Assembly (NCBI GenBank): GCA_951230915.1
Contig: OX579635.1
Span: 2,604,001-2,668,000 of the forward strand
Reading direction: 5' to 3'
DNA length: 64,000 nucleotides
From: Antitrichia curtipendula
Taxonomy: Eukaryota > Streptophyta > Bryopsida > Hypnales > Leucodontaceae
The first letter of the stretch is position 1; each line of letters begins with the position of its first letter. Positions 1 through 11,385 of the stretch are shown here, piece by piece. Under the pieces are notes generated by a model that saw only the letters and a list, made by a program, of their open reading frames with translations, had not been told where the DNA came from and did not search any database. A program made the translations under genes and the position numbers.

Positions 1-388
1 TTCTCTTGAACAATTTTTTTAATAATGAAAATTATGGTTTTTTTATTTTATTTTTTAAAATTAGACTCTCAACTCAATTCTCCACTGTAAAGATTTAAAG
101 CTCAAAACTCTGTAGTGCAAAAACTTTAAGTTAAAAACGTTCAAAGTCAAAAAATCCAGTCCCACAATGTGCTGAAAAATTTGTTTTTTTTACTTTAAAC
201 GTAGATATCTTGCAATCTGTGCGGTCAAGAATTCTGAATTTTTTTTCACACATTCTCATACTAGTTAGGTGTAAGATCCTACGGTTAGATGTGCAAAAAA
301 AACATTTTTAATTTTTTTTCACTCTTTGCTAAAAAAGTGGCAGTTTGGGGTGTTTTTTGGCAGAAAAAAGGCCTTGGGCCTTTACGGG
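1..388. mobile_element. piggyBac-like non-autonomous element, right end only
   Basis: AT-rich, non-coding DNA that ends in GGCCTTGGGCCTTTACGGG followed by TTAA at 389-392. The reversed end (CCCGTAAAGGCCCAAGGCC) matches the ends of the elements at 14433-15280 and 16612-17577, which are also bordered by TTAA. The internal text around 200-340 is loosely like 17400-17560 of the second element. The left end lies outside the window. The assignment to a piggyBac-like group rests on the TTAA target and CCC/GGG termini only. Confidence 0.45.
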
Positions 389-392
389 TTAA

Positions 393-1300
393 ATACCCCA
401 AAGTTATAGTCTCATTTGAGTTGGATGCACATTATACTATTTCTAAATAGTACAAAAGTGTTTCATGTTTTCACCTAGTTCGATATTAATAATATTGTTC
501 AAGATATTTCAATTAGTGTGCTCCTTCATAAAAAATTGAACTTTGATTAATTTGGGGATCTTACAAAGTTCCCAAATTTTAATTTTGAGGTATACTTATT
601 TAGAAGCTCAAAGTATTTTAGATTGAATGTGGCTTATAATATTTTCGTACTACCTCAAAGTGTAGAACCTATGGTTTGTCAACAATTATTATGTGGTTAT
701 TGTTGTTTCATAGGTTCGCATGTTTATTGCATCATTACAATGCATTACTTTACAACAATAACCACATGATAATTGTTGACAAACTGTAGGCTCTAAACTT
801 TGTGATGTTACACTATTCAAAGTGACTAATGGATGTTAAAATTGACTTTTGGTCATGGCTCTTGACCAAGGACTTTTAACAAAGGATTTATTTGTTATGC
901 CATGGTTTTGGATTAAAGGCTATGAACAAAAGACTATATGTCTTGATTTGTGACCACTATATTAATTTATGCTATTAATGCATGTGGCACTAATTTATCA
1001 AAGTTACAGTATTTTAAATTCATGCAGGTTGAAATATTATTGTGTTGTACCAATGTTCATGAAATCAAAATTTGACATACATATGATGAAATTTAGTGTT
1101 ATGATACATATTGTGTTATTTGCCCTATCTTGTAACTCATTCTAATCTCATTCAGTTGATATTTGGCATTCATGGTTGACATTTAGTGTTGATTAACATT
1201 AGCAATGGTTGCTGCCATCTAATGTTTTAATCCATAATTAGTGTTGCAAACAGTAAATTTCATTTTATTGTAGTGACTAATTTTGCACCGCACTAATAGA
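393..1300. other. AT-rich intergenic DNA
   Basis: No coding exon, RNA gene or strong motif is visible apart from the foldback element at 651-810. Composition is AT-rich up to about 1290, where it shifts to the GC-richer leader of the next gene. Confidence 0.6.
651..810. mobile_element. Small foldback MITE related to the one at 61889
   Basis: Two arms of about 55 bp form an inverted repeat: the left arm reads CAAAGTGTAGAACCTATGG, then TTGTCAACAATTAT, and the right arm is its complement ending in CTAAACTTTGTGATG. A short centre separates them. The arms match the outer arms of the larger palindrome at 61889-62248 (CATCACAAAGTTTAGACCC, CAACAATTATTGTGCGG), so the two are members of one family, this one deleted internally. 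No convincing target-site duplication is seen. Confidence 0.6.
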
Positions 1301-1645
1301 GACAGTTCAGGGCAGTGCTAAGACCCCCTTACATTTGAATTTCGTTTAGTAGGGAGAAGGCTAGCTTGCCGTAGCCCGGGGGAGTTCGGCCGTAGCGCGG
1401 GGTGCTATGCAGTTGGCGCCTTGAGCGTGGCGATCGGTGTTCCAGACTCAATTGCTTTCAGGACGTAGGGTCTTGGCGCCAGAGGAAGTTTGTTTGTAGG
1501 AGATATTTCAACTTCACATTCGGGTTTAGGGTTGAAGTATCGCTTCTTCAACGTTTCGACCTGCGTTTGTTTCCTGCCGTTCTTTCTTGTTATTTTACAC
1601 GGCCGCGAAGTGAAGCAAAAGTAAGTAAGAAAGAAGCGGGCAAAG
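1301..1645 (+). promoter_or_regulatory. Likely promoter and 5' leader of NSE3
   Basis: Base composition changes from AT-rich to GC-rich at about 1350-1450, directly before the first coding exon. No TATA box is obvious. The transcription start cannot be placed from sequence; this is inferred from position and composition only. Confidence 0.4.
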
Positions 1646-3686
1646 ATGGAAGTTGACAAGCTGACCGCTGAAATGGTGCGCTTTATGCTCTTCAAGGCCT
1701 ACAAGCAGCCGGACGTGCCTGTCAAACGAGAAGAATTGACTCAGCTTATTACGGAGAATTACAAGCAGCGCAATTTGACGGCTGCTGTGATTGCAAATGC
1801 ACAGGTGAATGATATGTGGACAGTTTTCCTCGGTTCACTCTGCTGGCTGTTGAGAATGATGTATATTGTGGTCTCTTCCTGTGGTAGTGACCTATCTGGC
1901 TTCGTGCTGAACTGAGGGGCATTTACTGTCTGTTCCTCTTCTCAATCACAGACTTCTTTCCAAAAAACTCTTGAGTGCATGAGCCTTAGTGATTGTGTCG
2001 TGGTTATGGCTGCTAGTTTATTTAGAACGTTGTTCCTGCGCTTCATTGGTATGGCGGAGTATACTATGTGCTTTTCGAGGTGGTGTAATCATGCCTTTGT
2101 TTTCGGGGAATAAACGAAATACATCGAAATTCTGCAGGTTAAGCTGAGGGATATATTCGGTCTTGAAATGGTCGAAATTCATTACGCTCGGCAGTCTAAG
2201 GGTTCGAAGAATTCCGCGTCTCAAGGTGATGTTCTTGAAGCAATGTCGTTCCATTCTTGCTTGGTTTGTCCTTGAGATCAGAAGAAATATAGATGAACCA
2301 GTCGAGTAGATATTCATCTGCTTCAGAGTACTACCTTGTCGTAATATATTGCGCGAGTGTCCGCAATTTCGCTGATATCTCGGAGGTGGAATCAGGTCAT
2401 TAGATTGTGTTCGTTCTGGAAGGATAATGGCTCTTTGATTTTTTTAAATGATAATTGACCAAGATCTGGGTTCGATATTGGTCACATCTTTCCAATTAGT
2501 ATGCTTGGGACATTAATCCTCATTTGAGAGCTTTTAAGCTCCATGGTAGGTACATGACAACTTCCTATGCCCGCTTAGCAAGGTTTTTCCTTGAATGGAG
2601 GTTGGTTGCAAGGGATTGATGCGAGTGTGACTAATTGGAGGAATTTGTGGAAACTATTCTGGCTTTGAGCACCTCCTGCTGCAACTGTGACTTTTAGAAG
2701 TTCAATATTCACCGAATAAATAATTTAATTTAAAAAAAGTAGAGACCAGCATCGATAACGTTGAGCTTCTAATCACGTTCTCAAATATTTGAGGTGGATT
2801 GTATCTGGCTTCATGATGCAGCACCAACTCCTGATGTCAAGGTGTACGTGCTGAAGAGCAGTGTACCAGAGGATCTGTGCAAGAAATTTATAGAAACCTC
2901 GAATACTGCTGCCCCTCTGGGATTCGCGGTTGTTGTTGTTGGCATTCTTCAACTTGCTGGAGATAGAGTTCCAGAAGGTAATGTAGTGAGTTCTTTCTGA
3001 TTAATATAAGTCTTCTGGGTCCTTTTTGCAGTAGAGTTGTTCTGCTTATCTACACATTATCTTATTTGCAGTTGCAATATTCTATACGAATCTCCTGAAC
3101 TTTTCTTATACATCCGTTTTTTTGCCGCCCTAGCTAGGGAGGCAGGTATTTCATTATAGTCTATATGCAAGTGGAATGTGGGAATATTTTCTTAAAGCTT
3201 ACTGGAGAGTTGTACCTGAGTTGGAGGGGCGCTGTTTGATTCGGGCAGATACATTGTGGACTCAATTAAAAAGAATGGGAATTAACGAGGTCGACAATAG
3301 TCACCCGGTGTTTGGTAATATTAGGGAGGCCATACAAACACTCGTCAAGCAGCGGTATGTTCCAGGATCCTGCTTTGGTGATTTCTTTTCTGTCTACTTC
3401 CTGAGTATCTACTTTATGTACCATCAAACTTTCTTGGGATTTTGTTTTGGTTTTGAATGATCTTACCTCCTGATCTGGCGGTGTGATATCCTTTCGCAAG
3501 AAAATCACGCTCTGAAGCCCATCTTTGTAGTTTATTTGTTTGTTTATTCGCTCGTTGTCCAGGTATATTCGTAAGGAGAAAGTTGCAAGTAATGATGTTG
3601 ATACGTGGGTGTTCGACTTAGCGGAGAGAGCACAGGATGCGAACTTTAAAACCCAGGTGCAGGCCTTCATTGGAAAGGTTCGGTGA
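1646..3686 (+). CDS. NSE3: NSE3/MAGE-family subunit of the SMC5/6 complex
   Basis: Five exons join into one frame: 1646-1804, 2138-2225, 2822-2977, 3249-3354 and 3563-3686, giving 210 residues. All four introns begin GT and end AG, with matching phases. The protein is one MAGE homology domain. Winged-helix A holds PVKREELTQLITENYKQRNL near residues 25-44 and IFGLEMVEI near 59-67. Winged-helix B holds DTLWTQLKRMGI near 135-146 and HPVFGNIREAIQTLVKQRY at 153-171. Plant NSE3 is a single MAGE protein of similar size that works with NSE1 and NSE4 in the SMC5/6 complex, in DNA repair and chromosome maintenance in the nucleus. The start is the first ATG in frame at the head of the conserved domain. 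The short N-terminus before the domain is normal for the family. No break or missing core segment is seen. The function is known from the family, not shown here. Confidence 0.9.
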
Positions 3687-6600
3687 TTCTACAAACCTCG
3701 TCGTCTTTACGAAGATGTGCTGTCTTCTTTAGTGTATCTTATATTTGATGCTCGACTCTCATGAATTCTGTCATGTATTCCGGTAGGTTTGAAGAAAATT
3801 TCCTTCGTGTAAGAGTTTTTACGGATATAGTTTGTCTTGTTTACCAAGCCTGAGATGTTACTGTCGCCTGCAGATATGGGCAGTTTAGTTCGTTGTGGTT
3901 TTGATTATTGTCTAACGGAAGATTTGCCATTTATTCTTCTGCAGATTGTAAATGGCAATGACGAGAGACGATAGATTGCCCTGTGCCCTACTTGTCCACT
4001 CTCAAACAGATGCTTCAAGGATAGGGCATCATTTTAAGGGTGTAAAAAACGGCCTTTGTTAGAAGGTCATGACTGCCAAACTAAGGGATTGTGGTCAACG
4101 AGCTGCAAAGTTTTGGACAGAGGTAGCATGGTTGAAACAAGAGATTGTACACTAGGTTCTTCGATATGTAAATACAATGTTTCTTGTTTTTCAATCTCAT
4201 TGCAAATTGTAGAGCTCTCATCAGCTCGAAGAAGAATTTGTGTCTCGCGCATAACATTATTATTGAGCAATGAGCCACGGGTTTCTTTGGGAGTAATTTT
4301 GTTGATCTGCGACGTCAGCCAGCTGCCAACTTACTGGCCTGGGTTAACCACATCTGGCCTTGTGAGTGGTTCCATTTGCAAAAACTCCAAATATTTCACT
4401 ATGTGGCAAATAAATGTAAGAATCTGTCCTCAATTTGTGGAGTGGTTAATTTGTAATCTGAGACCTAACGTAGGAAATTGGAATCCCTAATTTCAAATAT
4501 GGATTCAAAATTTTCAAAGTTTGTCATCTAGGGCAAATAAGAAATTCTTGGTGTTTTTCCTAGGGGTAAGAGTTTTCCAAGACTGGATGTGGTCTAGCCC
4601 TAAGTAGCCCTTCTTACTCTGTTTCCAGTTTAGTTTTCAAAACTTACAAAAGCCATTGGTGCTAACTTTGGAAACTTGTTTGTTGGATTTTAAAGTACTA
4701 ATTGAGTTAGAACATTCTATTAAGAGCTAATCAAGGTCTTTTTATCTCAACCTCTAATCCATTAGATAATACATTGATTGGAACTTATAAGTCTTGACCC
4801 TAATATGGGTAGAATCTTTGGTGTACTACTAAACAATCTACCTAGGTACATAGAATTATGATTGGAATTAAATTGATTGTATGTAATTTTTAAGGAAATA
4901 TTGGTATATGTGTATGTATGTTTTTAAAATAGTATGATAAGAATAATTTTTTTAAGAAAAAATCTTATAATTTTTGGCATCTATCAATAATTTATTGAAA
5001 ATACAATAATTGGTTCGTGTACAATTTAATTTTCATGTATGTTGTATGTTTAATGCCTAAATACATTGTGATCATAAAATAGAAACGAGGTTGAAGGATG
5101 TAATGTACATAATTATAATTGATCTATGGCTTTTCAAAATCTACTTTACAATTTTTTAAAACAAATTTCCAATGTGTTTTTTTCTCTAAGATTAAGTGTA
5201 TTTGAAGCTCATCTCTAGGAGCTTCTAACACTAAAAAAATAGATTTGCAATGGACACCTTTGCAATAGAATTTTTTTTTCAAATGAGATTTTTGATGCTT
5301 TAGTCCTTCAAGGACTTGGGGGTAGTTCAAATTTCCAAAATTGCAAAGATTTAGTATAAGATGCAATATAGAAAAATAATTTAATGGTGACTCTCAAACA
5401 ATAGTTATAAAATATGCTCCATAGATCATATCCATATGGTTAAATCAACTAGTTTACAAACTTATGTTTTTCAATAATATTTGAAGCCAAAAATTGGAAA
5501 TTCCTTCTAAAATTGATAATAGATTGAATATTTGCAATTATTACAAGAGGTTTTTTTCTTTTGAAGTTCAAAATGCTAAGTTAGTCTACTCATTTTGATT
5601 TTTGAAGATTTTTATTTCACTTTTTTATTCAAGTCATTTTTTAAGAGCCATTTTTAAAACTAAAAGAGACATTTTTTGAGGTCAGACCTATCAACATCAA
5701 TTATTTATAGAATATTTGCAAAGCAAAGTCTTCAAAATTTACATTGTTCAAGTGTTACATAGCTAACACAACTGGAAAAAAATCTTACAATCTTCAAAAA
5801 AATAGATGGATGGAAAAAAACATTTTTGTATACTTAAGATGTATTTGTTACATCCATTGTTCAAAATTAATCCATTAGATGTTTTGGAGGGGCACTGGAA
5901 GGCCATTTCAAGCCCGTCCCCAATGCTGTTAGAATAAATAATAATATTAAAATTTTAAATTTTAAAAATAATTTGATTTAATCTTTAAAAATTATCCAAC
6001 ATGACAATTTCTCTTCCATGTCAGTTTGTTGTTGTAGCCAAGTTCCTACAATCTTGGAATTCAAAAGAACTCACAACCTTCTTCACTAGTTGAATTTTGT
6101 TTAATGATCCCTTATTCAAAATTTTAACATCCAATCCTTTGGAGATTAAATAGACTTAAAGGGTTTCAACTGGAAAATAAAACACCAAAAAATTTATACT
6201 TTGATAAGATTTTATTTAACTTCAAAGTTTAGTCAACATCAAAATATGGTGCCTTGGGCTTTTAGACATTTAAGATTTTAAGCCATATCTACATTTTAAC
6301 AATAAAGCAAATAAGATTAAATGGTCTAGAGTTGGATATGTAGTAAACATAAAAGAACAAAAATTCAAATTCTATAGCTTGAATACAAATCTAAACATTA
6401 AAACATAAAAATGGAAACAAAAATTTGATTTGAACAAAAATAAAGTTCATGTAAATGTCATCTATACTTTAAAAATGAAAACCACAATAATTGAGATTAC
6501 TAGTGCAAAATAAAAAATTTGCACCATGGAACAAAAGGAAGATGGAATTTATGACCATGTACATCAATTAACTCAACAATTTGTGAGCAAATAGATAAAT

Positions 6601-7182
6601 GATGGCAAGGTCAAGTGTAAATTGACAATATGGCCAAAAGTAATGTTTCAAAATCTTTTGTTCATTATAAAGGATTTATAACAATTTTCATATGAGTGCA
6701 AGATTCAAGCCCAAAATTGAGTTTTTTAAATTGTCAACATGATAATCAAATTTATAGAATGTATGAACACGTGTTTATCTTTTTTTCCAAGACATCACTT
6801 TATTGTTCAAATCACAACAAACAATTTCAATCAATAAAAACTTATGAATTAATCTTTCCATCTCCAATATTGCCACTAACTTTTGCCACTTCACCTTCAA
6901 GACAAATGAAAAATTTCAAATTAAATCATTGTCCAATATTGTTTTTTTCTAATTACTTTTTAAATTATTTATTAATTAATTAGAACAGAAATTATTTTTC
7001 AACGCACTAGACAATTCAGAAGCTCTGTTTTTCCCTGGCGGGCCTACCACCGGCGGTTCCCCCGTCCACCAGTTGGTCTTTCAACGTCCGATAGTCGGGA
7101 AACCTTCCCTAGAGACGAATGCTTTCCTGCCCACGGTGAAATTATTTGCGCCCTTGTTTCTCTTCTTCGTTGCAGCGCCTGG
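3687..7182. other. Long AT-rich intergenic region
   Basis: The first several hundred bases are probably the 3' UTR of NSE3. From about 4.5 to 7.0 kb the DNA is very AT-rich with no supportable exon or RNA gene. Short open frames at 4056-4490 on both strands show no family I recognise and are treated as chance. Near 6250-6271 the text GCCTTGGGCTTTTAGACAT precedes TTAA and resembles a decayed piggyBac-like end, but no partner is found. GC content rises sharply at about 7020, marking the promoter and leader of the next gene. Confidence 0.5.
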
Positions 7183-9353
7183 ATGGAGAAGCCGCAGGGG
7201 TGGGCGTCGCTTACGCGCCTCCGCGACAACAATTCCACCGCCGTCGCTTCAGACCCGTTTCCAATGTTGGGGGAGAATTCGGGGGTTGCCGTGAGACGAG
7301 CGACGCACCAAGCGCCGTTCGTGAGCGTTGTGAGCAAGGGACTCTTGAATTCGAGTGGGGAGGCGCGATCGAGTCCGGAGGATGTCCTGGTTGCTAGACT
7401 GCGAGAGCAACATGGCTGGGCGGACGACGTGTTGCTGCGCGACGTGCTGCGAGCTGTGGATGGAGACGAAGGCATGGCAGGCCAGCAGCTGGATGCCATG
7501 GCAGCTGCTCCGCTAGCTGGAGCGAGTGGAAAGGAGGAGGGCGATGGGATTCGCGCCGCGGGGGCAGTGGAGTGCGAGGAGAATGACGTGTATTTGAAAT
7601 TCCGCAGAGAAGCTTTGCGACTCAGCCGGTACGTGAGGGTTCTAGTGGTGGAGTGTCGTTAGCATTGGACGTTGTTCTTTTGCTTTCTTGTTTTTGACGT
7701 GCCTTTCATGTGGTGATTTTATCAAAATACCGGTTTTTAATTACTGAATTTTATATTTTTCATTTCGTTCGAGGCTTTTGTGATATGTCATGGGCAAAAC
7801 CTTTGTGTAAAACCACCTCTGCATGTGATTCATGAGATGATGCTGTTGTGTTTGGGATAGGGCGAGGGGGAAGTATGCCCGGGGTGCGAACAATGCTTAT
7901 AAGGCTGGGGATCACGCCCACGCAAAGGAATTCTCGCGAGAAGCACGCGAGAATTTTAAAACTGCTGAGAAGTTGCATGCACAAGCTGCAGAGGAGATTC
8001 TTTATTCTAGAAATGCAGGTAGAAAATGCACTCTCTAAAACCTTAGGTGACTGTCAGTTTCGGACGTAATTAATTCAATCTAGGAATGCCTAAATTCTAA
8101 GTGCCTCGTGGCAGTGACTGACAGCGTCATTAAATCCTGTGGCACCTTTGAAAATATTTGTTTCGTCACAATCGTGACAGACGCATACGGTACCTTAGGA
8201 CGTTTTGAACTTTGGAGTTGGAATTGCCAGTTTTCCAACCATTGTTGATGAAGCTTATACTGTTGTTTTCTTTCGTTTGAATGTGAAGATGGCCATGTGA
8301 ATGTGTGGTCGCTGGACCTACACGGTTTGCACGCCACAGAAGCAGTTATGGCTCTTCAGGAACGTCTTGCTTATCTCGAGAAAGAGTTGGCAACCAATCC
8401 AGCTTCTCTATATAACCTCTCCCAGCGGGCGCCAGACGGTGCGAAGGTACTGAATGAGCAGCCGTTGCCTTTGGCGGCTTCACGAGCGGTTGTGAAGAAT
8501 GAACTCTCCGTCATTACAGGTATATATTAACTCAGTTTCAGTTTCTAATCAGGGATTCACAGCCAGAAATGCAAATTTATAAAATTATGTTAGATTATGA
8601 AGTTGCAAAGGTAGAGATAGCAAAAAATTTAGGGGCCTGAGCCTGTCTCCTGAAATGATCCCTGTTTCCAACAGTATCTTGTCTATTCAAGCACGTGGTT
8701 GGACTTGGTTTAAGTATGACTTGGCTAAATTTCTTTGGCCACTGATCTTTGAATGGAATGGGGTCGTCCTCTGTCAGTGGTGTGCGACCTCCTACTTTGA
8801 AATTTCATAGTGATAATTGTTTGGTCTCAACAGGAGAGGCTCTTGTCCAAAGATATACGCACAGCTCTATAGGGATAACCCAAATCACACTCCTACATAC
8901 GTTAGAAGGCTTGAAGTGACGCAAGCAGTATCCTCTACCTTATGTCGCTTTTTTTATTTGAATGCAATACTGCAGGTGTTGGGCGGCACAGTAAAGGTGG
9001 TCCGTCACTTCCATTAGCTGTCAAGAATTTCCTCCTGGCTCATGGGTAACTTTACTATACATGATCCCTCCCTCGGGAGAAAGATCTCTTTTTTCCGACG
9101 TACTCCTTTGGGGTTTTTCCTCCCTAATTTGCATGGTGGTTGTAACGCAGACTTCCTTCAATTGTCAGGAGATGAGTGTTCTCGAATGCTGATGATTGTT
9201 CACGTCATGGTTTCGTGGTACTAAAAGTGCGCCTCTTGCAAACGTGTGCGGTGGTCAATGATTTGCTAATTTTCATGCATGATTTGCAGGTACAAATTTA
9301 GCGAAGCAAGGCCAGGAGCGGTGTCCGTTACTCCAAAGCGGCACTATATTTAA
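7183..9353 (+). CDS. DUF1771-Smr domain protein
   Basis: Five exons, 7183-7628, 7861-8018, 8289-8519, 8976-9045 and 9290-9353, join in frame into 322 residues with GT-AG introns. Residues about 65-105 (LREQHGWADDVLLRDVLRAV) look like a CUE-type ubiquitin-binding helix bundle. Residues about 138-200 are DUF1771: KFRREALRLSR, then NNAYKAGDHAHAKEFSREAR. The Smr domain starts with WSLDLHGLHATEA at 208-220 and carries TGVGRHSKGG at 278-287 and the final FSEARPGAVSV, matching the LDxHG and TGxGxHS motifs of Smr nucleases. The closest plant relatives I can name are the CID5/6/7 group and At5g58720-like proteins. I see no PAM2 motif, so interaction with poly(A)-binding protein is not supported. A role in RNA or DNA metabolism is inferred from the domain. 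The first exon is GC-rich and less conserved, so a start at 7183 is likely but not certain. Confidence 0.87.
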
Positions 9354-10447
9354 ATCACTTTGAAGGTTTGTGACGTGTGTACAGATCCCTTCGTGGTTGT
9401 ACTTATAGGGTCTCTTCAGTTAATTAAGGCTGTGCTTCTAAGGTTGCTCAACGCTGCTAATGCTAGCGTTGTTCTCAACAGAATGCCTTCACGAGACCTT
9501 AGTTGACTGAACGTCGTTCACATTCGTAGCTACGGTAGAACCTCATGGCTGTTACGATTTATGGATTCTGTCGTTTGTATTCTAAACAATGTAAGGTCCA
9601 TTTTAGGTAGTTCATTTTAGGTTGCCGTGTGACTTATTAGCACACTCTTCAACATTGACTTGATGACAAAGAGGGGTATACGATAGAAATCATAGCCCCC
9701 ATGGCCAATGACTCACATGACAACCCTGTTCACAAGCCTGGGGATGTAGAGTAGTTAGAGAAAGAGCAGGCTCACTTGTATTCTGGGGCTTGGAATGGAA
9801 TGCCCAAGTCCGAGTTTATGAAGGCTTCCAGTTTTTTTCCTTGTTCAAATTCAAAAGTCTACTATTGACGTTAAAAGTTTTGGTGGTGGTCATGATGAAT
9901 ATATCTCTTTTGAGATGACGTGCTTAACCTCCAAACAACATTGAGTTGGTTTTAATATCTTCCCTCTCTAAGCGGGCAAACAGAGTTCATGTGAGTTCAT
10001 GTGAGTTCATGTCGTTTAACATGATTAGCGGTGATTCTATAAGAGGAACCTAGCTGGCCAGGGGCTGTCCTTTGAAATTTTGGAACTTACAGGTCTGTTC
10101 GATTTGGATACGCATTTGCTGGTAGTTCTGTTTTTCATTCTGTCGGTATCTGGAAGGATAGAAAAGTTCCACGTGCATGACTACAGTCTGAAGTGTATCT
10201 AATACGGTCCTCTTTGGTTTGAGCATTTTGATTGCTGCATCAATCAACTTGCACCTACGTAATCAGAGTCTCTTGATTTGATAACAATATTATTCACATT
10301 TTTCATGCATATCAAAGACTTCTTAGAGTAATTTATTTTTCAAATCCGGGAATCTAGAAAGTAAATTGTCGCGTCGAATAGCTTATTCTTTCCGTTTGTA
10401 ATAATTCTATTTGACAGCTGGAAGTGCAGTACAGTATTTGCAAAATT
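9354..10447. other. Intergenic DNA between the Smr gene and tRNA-Ser
   Basis: Contains the likely 3' UTR of the Smr gene. A 10-bp unit (GAGTTCATGT) is repeated three times in tandem near 9985-10014. Nothing else is recognised. Confidence 0.5.
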
Positions 10448-10452
10448 AAAAA
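10448..10452 (-). terminator. Pol III T5 terminator of tRNA-Ser
   Basis: Five consecutive T on the minus strand about 35 nt after the tRNA 3' end. It is the nearest run of four or more T and could end the transcript. Confidence 0.5.
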
Positions 10453-10487
10453 GAGCAGTGTGTGAGTCGCGATGATATTTTCAGATC

Positions 10488-10569
10488 CGTCGCCTAAGAG
10501 ATTCGAACTCTTGCGGGGAAACCCCATGTACTTAGCAGGCACACGCCTTAACCACTCGGCCAAAGCGAC
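10488..10569 (-). tRNA. tRNA-Ser (anticodon GCU)
   Basis: The minus strand folds into an 82-nt class II tRNA. The acceptor stem GTCGCTT pairs with AGGCGAC, allowing one G-T pair, with G as discriminator. The D arm contains GGCCGAGTGGTTAAGGC. The anticodon loop CTGCTAA carries GCT, reading AGC/AGU serine codons. The long variable arm GGGGTTTCCCC is typical of serine tRNAs, and the T arm is AAGAGTTCGAATCTCTT. Internal A-box (TGGCCGAGTGG) and B-box (GTTCGAATC) promoter elements are intact. CCA is not encoded and there is no intron, as expected for a plant nuclear tRNA gene. Confidence 0.95.
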
Positions 10570-11385
10570 TACACTGCGGGCCCTCACATCTCCAGGATGC
10601 TCGGAACCGATGGTCAAAACCTCACAAAGTCTCCCTAAGTATCATCTCATCCCTGTGTTTAGTAAGATTACAGCCCGACCCTAGATCCAAACTCTGACCT
10701 AAGGTGTACACATTTCTTAACATGAGAGTCTAGGGTTCGTTTAGTTTTAAAATTCATCACAAGGGAATCCAGAATCCTCAGACAACAAAACCCAAGAAAT
10801 AAGCATCGGAGACATTCAACTAAGCACATAGGTGAACTTGTTAAGAATTGAAACCTTCATCGTCTTAGAATTAGGAAAAAACTAAACAAATAAAGAGGTG
10901 ATTTACTTTTAGGTGGGTGCACAGGTGGTTGGGAGTAGCATGCCTTGCGAAACGAAATAGAAGGAGAGATTGGTGTTCCTTCTAAACATGTCCCGCGCCC
11001 ATCAAGTTTGAAGGATGTAGGTTGCTTCGATTTTGGAGTGCACAAATTCTATGTACTTCGTAGCCTCAATAATCATTAACAACGGTATTACAATCACTAG
11101 TAATTAACAAATTTCGCTAGCTAACCATGGCTGCTTGCTAGTCCTATGTGAGCTTAGCGGCTAAGTCTTGGACCCATTAATCATGCAACATGATATTCTT
11201 AGACATGAAAACTGGGGTAATTCGTTTGTGTGAATCTAACCAAATATCTCTTGAACATATTGATGATTGAACCAGTGAAAACCTGGACAATAGAAATTAC
11301 AATGTATAATCATCTATGTAGACAATAAACTGTCTGCCACCCCAAAAAATGTTGTAAGGAAATGGTATAAAGCACATCCAACGTG
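10570..11385. other. Intergenic DNA downstream of PDX2
   Basis: Probably includes the PDX2 3' UTR at its right side. Open frames here have no recognisable family. No repeat or RNA gene is seen. Confidence 0.5.

Noticed and set aside
4056..4490. A 144-codon plus-strand frame and overlapping minus-strand frames after NSE3
   Set aside because: No family resemblance, no splice context, and both strands are equally open.
7044..7499. A 151-codon open frame antisense to the first Smr exon
   Set aside because: It is a shadow of the GC-rich coding exon; the plus-strand frame continues into conserved DUF1771 and Smr exons.
10354..10684. Open frames on both strands across the tRNA
   Set aside because: They overlap a well-formed tRNA-Ser and have no protein similarity.
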